Source: Ilex aquifolium (Eukaryota; Streptophyta; Magnoliopsida; Aquifoliales; Aquifoliaceae). From it: 64,000 nucleotides of DNA. Where the stretch lies: NCBI GenBank assembly GCA_951799425.1, contig OX637402.1, forward strand, positions 33,881,492-33,945,491. Direction: 5' to 3'. The notes beneath the pieces were generated by a model, which did no database searches, was not told where the DNA came from, and worked only from the letters and a program-made list of their open reading frames with translations. The position numbers were made by a program, and so were the translations under genes. Shown one piece after another: positions 1-12,800 of the stretch (position 1 is its first letter; the number at the start of each line of letters is the position of its first letter).

Positions 1-528
1 TTGAATCATATCATACCCGTATCCCGTATCCATATCCATGCTTCATAGGTTACCCATAATAAAACTAATTACACAACTAACATGAAATTTCAATTCATAT
101 TTTTTTGATGAACACGAGAGAATAAATCTATTTTTTAAATATATTTTATCCAACATAATACTGCAATCATAAGGATAATAAAACCAACAAGTATAAGTCC
201 AAGTCCAAACACCACCTCTCAAAAAAACAAAAAAAAAGTCTAAACTTGGAGGAAAACCCACTGTTCGAACATGCCTGAATAAAAAAACCTTTAAATTATA
301 ATTTTGACATTCGAACAAATTAAATAAAATATAATTTTAGCATTCAACCCCCCAAAACCTGATAATTGCTGTAATAAGCCTCTATCTTCAAGTCAACAGT
401 CCCCAGGCATACCAATTGCCCCTAAACAAGTAAATGAGCCTTCTGATAGAATAGAACTCCATATAGTGCTGGAGAGAAGCGGCTGTCTTCATTTTGCCAC
501 TGCCATCTTTTTCGCAACTGACCCACCT
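1..528. other. Intergenic, no gene seen
   Basis: AT-rich spacer with no reading frame that resembles a protein and no splice-site pattern joining to a neighbour. It continues across the Harbinger insertion into the sequence after 1520, so 1-531 and 1521 onward were one uninterrupted spacer before that insertion. It lies downstream of CCT2. Confidence 0.6.
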
Positions 529-531
529 TTA

Positions 532-1517
532 GAGCAACTCCAAGGAGGCTATGTAAACTAGCTAGTAAAAATATATTTTTTTATTACATTATCTACTTTA
601 AATAACCACTTTTTCAAATTCACTCCAACAACGTTCTCTATTTTAGCTAACCACTTCAACTAACTTTAACTAACAACACCCAACTTCCACCAACAACTAG
701 GAACTTGCAACATGAACCAAATTTGTGTATATTCAATCAACCCAAATCAAAGCCAACAAGAAGCAAATAGCCCACTCGAATATGATAGTCAGATTCTAGT
801 AGTTAGCCCAAAGATCACTAGATTAGCACCACAAATCATAGCAGTTGCAAGACACAAAAATCGAAAGAAACCAAGCAAAACCAGAAAATAGTTGCCTACA
901 ACCCAGTAAATCAACCTACAGAAAAGTAAAAGCAGCATTCAACCAAGCTAAACCAAGAAGAAACTATGAAAATATGCAACGCAGCAAGCCTATAAACCAA
1001 AGAGAAGCAGCAGCCAAGACAAAAGAAGGAAGAACAAGCAGCAAAGTGGGCAACGAACCAGAACAGGGAACACCCATAGGTCCAAAACTCAACCCAAATC
1101 CACTGCAACTATTTCGAGCCTCAAATTCAAAGAAATCCCTCAAAATTTTCAGATCGAAAAATTTCGACAAAAATTCTAGATGGCTACAAAATCAAAAACC
1201 GAAAACCGGAAACCAATTGAAGTTTGAAATCGAAAATCGAACAAAAGCATAACTCTACTAATTAGCAATATTACCTGAAGCAAACCGTATCTGCCTTCTG
1301 AAGATGATGAAGACGATCTTCAGCGATGAAGCCTATGGGGTGTTGTTGGCGCAAAAAAAAAAATAGCTAGCTTCTTTGCCCTAGCCAGGAGCAGCTAACC
1401 AAATGATGGTAATGGGAAATAGCTAGTGTGATAGCTAGTCCCTTGGAGACAATATTTAACCATTAGCAATGTAAAATAGATAAAAATGGTGTTTTATGGA
1501 GCCTTTTGGAGTTGCTC
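532..1517. mobile_element. Non-autonomous PIF/Harbinger-type DNA transposon
   Basis: The left end reads GAGCAACTCCAAGGAGGCT and the right end, on the other strand, reads GAGCAACTCCAAAAGGCTCC, giving a terminal inverted repeat of about 20 bp with few mismatches. Both sides are flanked by the trinucleotide TTA (529-531 and 1518-1520), the target duplication typical of PIF/Harbinger elements. The 986 bp interior holds only low-quality reading frames (for example 845-1252 plus) with no transposase motif, so it must be mobilised in trans. Confidence 0.85.
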
Positions 1518-1520
1518 TTA

Positions 1521-1943
1521 CGACGACATTTGATGAAATCTACGTAGCATAAGTGCCAATGATAATATCATGCCAGAGATCTTCCCAATATAGGCCTAGT
1601 ATACAACCTTCTTTGTCAATCCACGTACCACCAGTTCATATCCTGATTATCTTCATTTGACTACTATAATCAAGAGATCAAGTTTCATACACCAGTCTAC
1701 CATAACTCAAGAAGCAATTACGAGAAAAAGTCCCCCAAGAAATAAGTTAAAGTACCACATACTACACTTCTATTCAAACAGAATCAAAAACAAAACCACA
1801 AACATTTCCTCACCTAATTGCATTGCAACCCATTCATTGCACACATTTTTCAATCCCTCAATTATAATACAAGAGCCTACATGAATGAAAAAAACTGCAC
1901 AAACTAGTTTGCACTATAACATATGCCTTTACCTTGGTCAGTT
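1521..1943. other. CCT2 3' flank, probable 3' UTR at its right end
   Basis: Non-coding sequence directly downstream of the CCT2 stop codon (minus strand). The part nearest 1943 is presumably the 3' UTR; no poly(A) signal was assigned. Confidence 0.5.
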
Positions 1944-4900
1944 TCACATTCTATCTTCCCTCTTCCGTGGAGCACAAGTGATGATATCATCAACTCGGAG
2001 AATCATCTCAGCAGCTTCAGTTGCGGAGAGCAATACAGCCTGCTTTACCTTGAAAGACTCAGAAATCCCCAGCTCTGCCATGTCTCCTACCTATAAAAAA
2101 CCCCAACAGTTAAGAAACAAACAAACAATAATATGGGTCCCATCAACGAAAGAGCCAGCCTTAACAAACAGTGAATTTGACACAGTATTAGATGTCCTAT
2201 ACAAGAACCCTTCTTTATCACACTTCTTTGTCTTCCCAGAAAATTAGATTATTAAAAAAGACAGGGCCCGCAAATTAAAAGGCAAGCATTGCCGAACCTT
2301 GTGCACAAATTCAAGATAACAGAGCTAAACCAAAACATCCAGCAGCCATTCACCAAAAAACAGATTGTGTAAAATGAGGTCTAAATCTCAACCCGAAATA
2401 TCCTAACAGCTTAAATCCCCTTATTGGCTCTGAGGGTATGGAAGAAATTTCCAAAAACCAAAGCTTCTATAAGCTACCACCATAGGGATGCTGAGCAGGC
2501 CATGGGATGAGCAACAAATGTATTACCTTAATTGGTAGACCTTCTATTACATGTCCTAATTTGTACTAATTCATTTGAAAATATGATCAACATTTGCTGA
2601 CATAAGAACTCATTTATGGACATTTTTTTCTTTCTTTAGATGATGCTATTAACATATAATTTTTCATTTTCATGAAGTAATCTTTCGTTATTAGCAGGTA
2701 AAATACATCCTTGACAGAAACTATATTTATTGGAATGCATTATGCACATAGCACTCCAACTAGCTTAATATAAAGTTAGTTGTTTTACTTTTTTTGGTCA
2801 TTAATTTAGTTTGTTTTACTTACAGATCCAGAGATGACATCAATCCCAGCAGGGCTTCCCTCTTTGTGATGCTCAGCACGTAGTTTTGCAATCAACTCAG
2901 CGCTGTCCAAACCAGCATTGTCAGCAATGGTGGCTGGAATGGCCAAGAGAGCCCTCGAGAAAGCTTCAATAGCATGAGAATTTTTTCCAGGAGTCGTCCT
3001 TGCCAGCTCATCCACTGCCTTTGCCATTACCATCTCAGGCCATCCACCTCCAAGCAAAACCCTGCTGTCATTAACTGTCTGAAACAGCACGCATAACGCA
3101 TCATGCAGAGATCTTTCAGCCTCATCAAGCACATGGAAGCTGCCAAGTGGAATGAAATATCAAATTAAACTGTAATATCCACATCAATAGGTAATGTGAG
3201 CTTATTACAATTCCCTTTCCTAACTTGCATCAAATGGTTAAAGAACCAACATGACCAATAATTGCGAACATGGGTGAAAAGCGAATAGTAATGTTCTTAT
3301 ATAGCATAAGCACTGAAGGGATCACGAAAAGACCAGGAAGGAGATTTGTACCTACATCAAATAATTGAGCATATATCATAGACATAAGACCTGGAATCAG
3401 GATAATATTTTGGCTTAATTTAGTGACTTATTTATGTAATTTCGCAAACATCAATCATGCATCGAAGAACATGTACAATCTTCAAATACAAAGTTAGTAG
3501 GCATGTTACCAAAAGCATGACATATGACCCAAGGTTCCAGAACAGAACCATCAAACATTAAAAGATTAACACCTAGACTGATAGTTGACTTGCTTCTATG
3601 ATATGATCCTACGATCCATCCATCAGATTTCACGGTTAATCAGTAGACAGCTCGCCCTCATACATATGCTCACATGAGCATGTGAGCACACACACATTTC
3701 CTCAGTGTCACAATAAAGTAGAAAGGCAGACAGGCCATATTATTAAAGCACGCACAAAGATTGTATGACCCTTTCCCTTCTTTCCTTGCTCCACATCTAA
3801 GTACTTTTTTCCACAGAGAGGTAGATAGCATCCTATCCCTCCTACTTTTTCCATCCCTCCTAACGAAACCTTATCCATGTGGACAGGCAAAATGTCATGC
3901 ACAAAACATCTTACGACTGAATAATATCAGAAAAGGTGAAACCAAAACAGGAAAAAAAAAACTAAGAAAAAAAAACCAATAAAAAGAAAACTGTCAGGAT
4001 AATGTACCTTGCTCCTCTCAATACTATTGTACATGCTTGGCCCATTTCCACACCAGAAAAGTGGATCAACTTGTCCTCACCAATCATAATTTCTTCGATG
4101 AGATTGCAATGCCCAAGCTTAACCGACTCTGGATTGTCAAAGGTTGATGCAATCTCACCACCAGTAACAAGAGCCAGGCGCTCAATACCATCAAAATCAG
4201 CATGCTCAATAGCAAGTACTCCTGCATCAGCAAACAGTTCCTCGGGGAAATTGTAGATCAACTGTCGATTAACAAAGCAGTTAATCCCATGAGCTATAAT
4301 CTTCTGCACCTTTTCTCTCATTTTCTCCTTTTCAGCTCCTTCAATGTCCGCAACCTTAGACATAGAATCAACACGAACACGTGCTCCATAGATTTTAACT
4401 TTATCTGTATCCATTGCAGTATTTGCCACCAAGATCTTTGCATTCTCGATGCGCTTTGGTTGGCCAATTCCGATCTTTTTGTCTAAAATAAATCTGCACA
4501 AAGAGTTCAACACCAATTTAGTCATTTAGTTTACTGCCAACCAGATTTTATGATAACTAGACGTTGATTTAACTCTTGGAAAGACAACGGAGTGGAAAGA
4601 AAACACGTGTTCCACTGTTCCAAAGTCTGGGAAGAAAGGATGCTAACTTTTGGCACCCAGATAAACAAAATTAATAGCTAAATTAATCACTGGATATGCT
4701 AATCGTTTGTCATATGGCATTTTAAGTCAAATATTTTTTTTATGGGAATTTTAAGTTAAATCCATCGTGATAGATTGATTATTCAATATGTCATCCATTT
4801 AAGTTCGCGACATTCAAGCGCACTCTTTAGTTCCTTCATTCTTTTCTAAAAAAAAATATCAAAGCCAGACTAAATTAGAACCAGCAACAAAAGATAATCA

Positions 4901-7900
4901 ACTCAACCAAGCCAAATAACTATTTAAACCTCCCCACTCAAAGGCTGGTTATGCTTGCCAAAGTCAATAACTTTGTAACCCTAAGATCCTGAAAGATTCA
5001 ATTCTTTCCTAATTTTGATCACTATTATGCTCCTATGATCTCCAAGCAACCAAACATACATTCATCATAAAGTCACATACCGCAGCCCAGACACCAAGGT
5101 TAAGATCATATACATAAGTTATATCTAACTCACCCCTCATCTAGAAATGAATCTTTTAGTGATCCTCCAGGCTTCTTAATAATCTGGATGGCCTCTAAGT
5201 TTGTGCTACCCTGCCATTTCAAAAAGAATCATCAGACAGAAAGAGAAAGAATTGTCAAGTACATAACACATTCAAAAGCAACAAACCTAGAGGAGCTATT
5301 CAAAAGAATGAGACAAAAGCATGGAATATGAATAAAACTCTAACTAAAACAAAAAAGGCACATAAAAAGTACAGCAACAAACATAAGGATAGAAAAATAG
5401 GGTTATATACTAGATATTTGCCTGGAAGAGACAAATATGTGGTCTTAACAAACAACTTTCTCAGAGGAAAAAGTTGTTTACTGTGTTGGATTTCTTCGGA
5501 CTTTATGCACCTTAAATCCTCCTTAAGCTACTAAATACAAATAAAATACTCACTTTTAGCCTCATTACAGCATGAACAGCCAGTTTCGCAAAATGCTCCT
5601 TATCCTGAGAGAGTATTTTTGAACTCAAACTGGTCATTGCGATCTTCATCAAGTCTGACTTGAATTTCTCTGCATTAGCCAGTAATGCCAAACATCGGAC
5701 ATGTGGTAATACGAGTATAATAACAATAATAAAAATAGGATGCATGAGCATTGAAGTAATAATGCCTAGACCTAACTAAGTACTTTAATCAAGCAAACTA
5801 TGTTGTTGTCTTCTTATCCTTGAACCAGTGCAAAATAACAGTATTGTGAATGCCAAAAGAGTCGATAACTCAAAATAAATTCAAACCAAGGTAATCAATA
5901 GATGAATCTCATAAAAACTTAAACAGTCACAGGATATCAAAACACTGGTACAGTAATTAAAAAGAGAGGGTTTTAAAATCAATACCTGCATCCTCTTTAT
6001 TATCCATGACTTTCTGTAGCAAAGCATTGCGAGCATACTCAGCTGCCAGCCGGTAACCTGAAATAATGAAAACATTAACATAGTCTTTGAAATTATAGTC
6101 TCAGTTGCTCTACAAAAATGTCACACTTCAACAAATAAAGCAAAAGAATAAAGTAGCCAGCTCTCACGAACTAAGTATGATAGGGCACAAAAACAGAGCA
6201 GAACAAGCACAAAAATAATGGGCCCTCTAAGTCTTACAAAATAGGTATGACAGGCATTTGATATGAAAAAGTAACTAGGCTGAATCTAGCCAATTAGATG
6301 GGTAGATCAAATTCAGAAATAATCAAACTACCTTGTTAAACACAAAAGTGAATTAACTATTCAGATAGCCAAATACCAATTGACACGCAAGCACAAAAAA
6401 ATGTGAATTCTTTGGTTGACAAGGCTTGCAAAAGCAATCAGTTGACGGAATTCAAATACTGAATAACACAAACCTAATGGACCTTTTCTTTAAAATGCCA
6501 AGGGACTAGGATAAAGTACACCCATGGCTCTCCCCGGAAACAAGAAGAGCCTCAGAATCTCAGATAGATACTGCCACCGGTATTTAATGCCAGGTGGATC
6601 TAATAAGATGTCAATACCCTAACAAGAGATTTCTTTGCAGGGATGAACCATTACAAGGTATCTATCAATGTGAAAGTAGCACACACCAGGTCACACAACT
6701 CATGAGTAATCCGTCATACGGGTAGACATGTGGAGAACAGAATAGGGAATTGGGCTCAAATTTTTAAGATTGGCTACATTAGACAGAACTTTTCCTTGAT
6801 GAGAAATGAAAATCTCAGGAAACAAGATGCCAAAGGAAGCTCAAGACAAACCTGAAATTATTGTCATTGGGTGAATCTTTGTAGCCACCAACTTTTCTGC
6901 CTCCCTTAAAAGCTCCCCAGCCAGAACAACTACTGATGTTGTCCCATCACCGACTTCATCATCCTGAACTTTCGAAATGTCTGATCATTGAGTTGAGGAG
7001 GAACATTAGATAACATACTAGAAATCTTTTCTAATGATTCTTTTGTAAAATTCATCACGGAATTAATTTTTGGGTGAAATTTCTTTCCGAGCTTAGGTTG
7101 AATCTCCTTGGCACTATCCAGTAAAAATTACTTCCAAACATTGAAAAAAAAAAAAAGCGATTATATTACAATCCCCCAAGGAAATCAAGATTCTCCCTCC
7201 TCCTGGAACAAAGTTTCAGCTTGACCCACTGAATAATAATTCAATAGGACACATAAACATCTAATTAGAACAAGAAATTTCAACAAACATCTCCAAAATC
7301 AGTAAGCAACATCGGGAATCCAACAAACAAAATAAAGCAACCGTTTCATCATTGAAAAAAACAACATTAAGGATACCAACAAGGACTTTAGCAGCTGGGT
7401 TTTCAATATGGAGGGACTTCAAGATTGTGGCCCCATCATTTGTAACCATAACACTGTGTCCTCTGCCAGTTGATTGCAAAATTTTATCCTGCCAACAAAA
7501 TTTACGTTTAGGAGCAGGTAACTAAAAGCCTACCACCTGCAAGACACTAAAGAAAAAATAAATGCTACCATTCCCTTAGGCCCTAAAGTTGTCTTCACCA
7601 AGTCAGCAATTGCCATTGCTCCAACAAAAGATGCCTAATGAAAAATGTGATTCTTGTCATCAGTAAGTAAGCAAGTTAAGTCTATGAGTTCCAAAAGAAT
7701 GCAACTCTTACAGGAAAAGAATATCACTCATACAAGGCGCAAATATAATCCAAAATACTTCGAAACAGAACTAATGACAACTCAGTCTATCCATGCAATG
7801 CTTTACCATAGTTCATGAACAACATAACAATATGTGGCAAACAGATACTTGAATTGCATAATTTTCCAATTTGAAGCCAGATGATACTCTTACCATTCTA

Positions 7901-8067
7901 GCCCGTTCGCCCTTTTCTTCTGTTGCTTCATCTTTAAGAAGTTTATCGACCTAAAGCACACAAACTCAAAAAAAATAAGGGGTGAAAATATAATAAAAAA
8001 AGTGAACGAAAACAATCTCATAATTAGAAGGGTAATTCAGCGTCTAAGCCGTCTAGCATACCGCCAT
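1944..8067 (-). CDS. CCT2: T-complex protein 1 subunit beta (CCT2), cytosolic chaperonin
   Basis: CCT beta is one of eight subunits of the double-ring, ATP-driven cytosolic chaperonin that folds actin, tubulin and other proteins. Coding exons, 5' to 3' on the minus strand: 8062-8067, 7894-7950, 7569-7634, 7377-7488, 6852-6980, 5986-6057, 5554-5669, 5134-5210, 4008-4493, 2824-3139, 1944-2090. All junctions are GT-AG and the phases fit, giving 1584 nt and 527 residues, the usual plant CCT2 length. The first coding exon holds only ATG GCG. Family marks include the ATP-binding GDGTT motif (about residues 91-95), the LGPKGMDK segment before it, a GGGWPEM segment, the catalytic-Asp region SLHDAL, and the carboxy end REDRM. 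Residue 180 is His (LAVHAV) where family members I know have Asp or Glu. I see no frameshift. Identity is near certain. Confidence 0.96.
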
Positions 8068-8502
8068 GAGAAAGAAATGGGCAGACGAAGCTGGAAACCC
8101 GAAAGCTCAACACAAATTTTATACCTGAAAAAGGAAATCCATTAAATTTCATGAACATTAAAAGAAAAGAAAAAATAAACTCAAAACAGACAGAGGCTCA
8201 CTTAGAACAAGTTCAATAGATTTTGATTTAAAAATGGAAAGTGGAAATGTCTGCTTTCTGTCTTTGAAATTCGACCGAAGGTGTAGCATTCATTACACAT
8301 GCAAAGACACAGGAAAAAAAGAAACGAAACAAATACGGATCTCCAATTTGATTAACGTTTCACTAGTGAATATCACAAAAACCCTAGAACAATTAAAGAA
8401 CTAAGTGGTAATGCCGCAAGTGAGAAGATCTAGTTCTAATGCATGCAGAGATAACTATATACTTATAGAACGTACAAGAGTATGAGAGATCTTGAAGCTT
8501 AC

Positions 8503-8645
8503 CTGAAATTAGAGAGAGAGAGAGAGAGAAGCAGAGAGTGTCTATGGAGTTTGAACTACGATCCCGCCGAATGGAGAATGCTACTTCATCTATTGAGGAT
8601 AGCTGTTACGCAGACACGTGCGAAAGCGAGTATAAATAAATAGAA
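8503..8645 (-). promoter_or_regulatory. CCT2 core promoter and 5'-leader exons
   Basis: A non-coding leader exon ends at 8503 with the donor CAG|GTAAGC. The next exon (8062-8124) starts after a TTTTTCAG acceptor and carries the ATG at 8067, so the gene has a leader intron. The leader contains a GA run (about 8509-8529). On the minus strand TATTTATA lies near 8631-8641, and a G-box CACGTG is at 8615-8620. The transcription start, probably near 8600, is inferred. Confidence 0.55.
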
Positions 8646-9881
8646 GCCTTCTCCTCGGTTGCAATTAGGACGAGTCTAGTGAAATCGGAAGGGAAGGCTA
8701 ATGCACTAGAAACTTCCATTCCGACCCAATGTGTAAAGGGTCGGGTCAACCACCTACATTTTTCAACGGATCAAATTCAATTCAAACCAGCTCCGAATAT
8801 ACAGTCGATTAACCAAATATGAATTATAAAATTTGTTATATTATATTTCGTGAATTGAGATTTAGAAATATTAATGTGATATAGTTCAAATAAGATCTGA
8901 ATTGTATTTAAATTAATAAATAGATGATGAAATGAAATGATTAGGTAGTAAAATCAAGCTAAAATTCAACTAAGTTGGTCTACTAGGATAATCGAAGAGG
9001 ATACTCAGTTTTTAACGAGTTTTATATATTGATTGTGAAAGCAACACTCGCCGGATCAAATCGGGTTAGACTTGTTTAACCAAATGTAGGTTCAGATCAG
9101 TTTTGTGCTTACAAACAAATTCAACTTCTGAAAAACTGTTTTTTCCCTTCTTTTTTTTCATTTGGGACAAATTCAATTATAATTTTTTAAGACCAATCTT
9201 AAATTTTTGTTATAACCACACTCAGAAATTTATATCTTAACTTATTAAATTTACGAATTTTGATACCATAATACCAAATCAATGGGATTATGGATACGTA
9301 AATCATACCGACATACACATGGGTCACACGAATTAACAGTAATTCTTTCTCACTGTTTATGTTGTTTTTGAGAATCTTCATAAACGAACCATCGCTGGGA
9401 CTGTTTTCAGTTCGGGAATAAATAGATCGAATCGGAGTAACTTCAGTCCAAAAGCGGACTGGAAAATACTCACCCCAGGAGACAATTTGAATGTCTTTAG
9501 GTGAAGTCATCCTACCATCTTAAGCAGCTTAGCATAGCACCATTGGCACGGATCCGGTTCCTCTACAGTTTGGAACTATTTCGCACTTGGGAGTTAGGAA
9601 CTACTTCGCACCGGATCAGTAAGTCCTTACCATAATAAAAGTGTAAAATAGATCTTGGCATGCATTAATGTATGATAAACGTCATACAACAAAACAAATA
9701 TAACAGCTGGCCCACAAGCAGATCACGTTAAATCCCCAAACCTAAATGGTACAAGGAAATATATGGAATATTTGCAAACCTAATTAACAGTAAGCCGAAA
9801 GAAAGCAATGAATACCAGCAACTTGACCATCTACGGAAAATAACATCAGAAACAACAACCGGTTACAATCAAGAAAATATT
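8646..9881. other. Spacer between the CIP73-like gene and CCT2
   Basis: This is CCT2 upstream sequence and, near 9540-9881, the probable 3' UTR of the CIP73-like gene. A short inverted repeat built on GGATCCGGTTCC and ACCGGATC lies at about 9549-9623 and could be a MITE remnant. Nothing else is recognisable; the minus-strand frame at 9199-9510 has no family resemblance. Confidence 0.5.
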
Positions 9882-12800
9882 TTATGGCTTCCGTACAGAC
9901 CCTGTTTCATCCTCCACTCGTCCAGAAATATCACGACGCAGCATTTCCATGTACTCCTGCGTGGACAAGAAACATAAGCTCATAAACCTGAGTTCATTCT
10001 CATGAGTCATGATTACAAGGAAGAACGAAAATACAAGATGACACTTACATCAGCAAGACCCTCTTCAGTGCACAATTCATCCACAACACCTTCCACACCA
10101 CTGCCATTGTGGTAAGACTGTACAACACTTTCAACCACAGAGCGAAAAATGTCACCAGGTGGATTATGGTGTTCAATTCTCTGAGCCGCTTGTTGGAGAT
10201 CAGTCTAAAGAATGGAAGCAATGCAAACAAGGCTCATCAGAAAAAAAAAAAAAAAAGAATTATTTTCAAATTGATCCACACTATCAATACAGTACGATGG
10301 ATGGAACTTGTCACCAAAAGACTAAAAACAGCAACAGTTGGAGATTAAAGCATCTACAGTAAACAGCATGCAGCAGAGGTAACGTGCACACATGGTACAA
10401 AGCAGTAACAGTTAAATACAACAGGAAATATAATTACTATAATTTCACGGAAGAGAACATAAAAGATTCTAGTTTATATAATTTCAAATAATAGAGTCAC
10501 AACCCCCTTTCCCCTTCTTTTACTCTCTTCTCTTTCTGTGTTTTCTCTGCTAGACAGAAAGATAAAAGGGGTGGGGGGCCGTTCCCTACATTCTCCTTTT
10601 TCCTTAGAACTATTTTCTCATTATTAGAGAAATTGCAGAATTTTTAATATGTCAGAGATTACAGAATTTTTAATACGTCAGACTATGGTCGACCAAAATA
10701 AACTAGAATCCCCATCACAGCAAAACAGAACTAACTGAAGTCTTCCAAAATCAATTTTCAGCTTCCAACTGGGGGCATTCTGTTGGGTGTGATATATAAA
10801 ATCCAAAGTGAATATTTTTTATCCCTGAAATAATGCAGTTACCACGTGTTTGACACTGACAACGAGTCTTATGCAAACATTGTCCTTCTATAGCAAAAGG
10901 ATGTAGAAAAACATGGAATTTTGGAGTCATCCATTTGTACAAATCATGTACAAACATGGTTGTCATCATATTCACATCTCATGTTCTTACAGAAATGCAA
11001 TGAGCCAAAAGCTCAGAGGTTGGAAACCAGGAGGAAAACATACTCATTAATGGATTCTAAGATGTACAATGGCAGGACAAAACTAACCAGAAGAATATGG
11101 AATACCAGGACATAATGTCCTTGATAAAGCACAATAGAGGACCATGACTCGTGCAGCCAATCCTAATATTTGGGACAACTCTGCGTTGAGTTGAGTTGAG
11201 TTGAGTTTATAAAAGATGGTGCACATGTTCAATATAATTGGCAATCTCATATCAATCAAAAGTCCTAAGATACCAAGTATATGCATATGCTGTTCATGTT
11301 TCATGTAGTATAAATTATTTCTCTTTGCTGGTACGAACCTGAGAATTTTGATCAAATGATCTCTCATCTCTGCCTGACATCCTCTCACTGCGGTCAGGTA
11401 CCGCACTAAGAATTGGTTGAGGAACAGTTGAACCACCGCCGAGAGCTTGAGAAACAATAGGCATCATTTGTTGCACCATCCTTGACAGATCAATGCCACC
11501 ACCTTGGCCTACACCCAAACCTGAAAACACGTTTCCAATATCTTGGCTGTCAATCTGTTGAGCAATTTGGTTGACTGTGTTCATCATTGCTGGGCTTTGA
11601 GTCAATTGTTCTAACATATTTCTCAATACATCAGGGGAACCCACCCCAGTTTGCTGTGAAACCCCCGATAGTAAACCATTTAAAGCAGGACTGTGTAGAA
11701 CCTGAGACATAACACCTGATGCATCAAATTGGCCAATGGCACTTCGCCCCCCTGATGGCATATTTTCCAGGACTCCCCCAGCAGAATGAGGAAGCTGCTC
11801 TGATGGCGGTGTATTTGCATTCCTCCTACTTGCAAGTGATGCAAGAGATTGCAAAACCTTTTGGCTGTCTGTTCTAGCATCTTGGTCTCGAGTTGTAGGA
11901 GTATTAGAAGTTGCACCATCTCCACTCAGGCCTTGAGATCTTTGTTGCCTACTTCTCTTCTGACCACAGTTTTACACAGATTTGTGAACACTTATGGGCA
12001 ACAAAATTGAAGGAAACCATAAGAAACCACATTAGGAATAAGAACCAGAAATATACAGCACATAGAAGATAGAACTGCAAATCTAGTCCACTTCAGCACA
12101 TAGGTTTCCAAGCAATTTATCATATGTTAAAACAGAAGACAATCAGTACAAGAGAAATCAGTCAGAAGGGGAAATCAGGAAGCATTAGCTGCATGACCAA
12201 ATCAGTATCAAGCTCAACCAAAAAAGTCAATGATACAATAATTAAGAAGACAAATTAATATGGAGATATAAAAATAACTTTAAAATTAATTTGTATCATG
12301 TTTGTTGACCAGCTAATGTGCTGATTATCTGAGGATTCATGACTTTCAAGTTCCAAAAATAATACTATATGGTCCATGTCACCAGCATAATTATTAATAC
12401 TGTTTTGGCAGATGTACTGTTTTTATCCCTTTGAACAGACATACAGATATTAGCATGTTTCGTCAAACCTTTCCCAAATTATTGCTATTACTGGTACATC
12501 TTCATCTAAATAATGTACCAATGAATAATAATTAATTGAGTCAGCTATGAGCCTGTTTGCTTCAGTTTCAAAGTCAAACCATTCTTCCTACAACTCAATC
12601 CCAGAGAGTTTTACCTTCAACCAAACCAGAATAAGAAGAGGAAGAATATGCAGACTTGTTAAATTGAGAGACAGGAATATTACAAGTGCGGGCAAGAGGA
12701 TCTATAAAGATTTTGGTGAAGGATTGGGAAATTTAAAAGAAGTAAAAAAGTCATCTGAGCAATTGTTGAATATAAGTCATTATCATAGAATATCATTGGA

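Noticed and set aside
845..1252. 135-codon plus-strand frame
   Set aside because: Lies wholly inside the Harbinger-type element, is low in complexity (Lys/Gln/Asn-rich) and shows no transposase motif.
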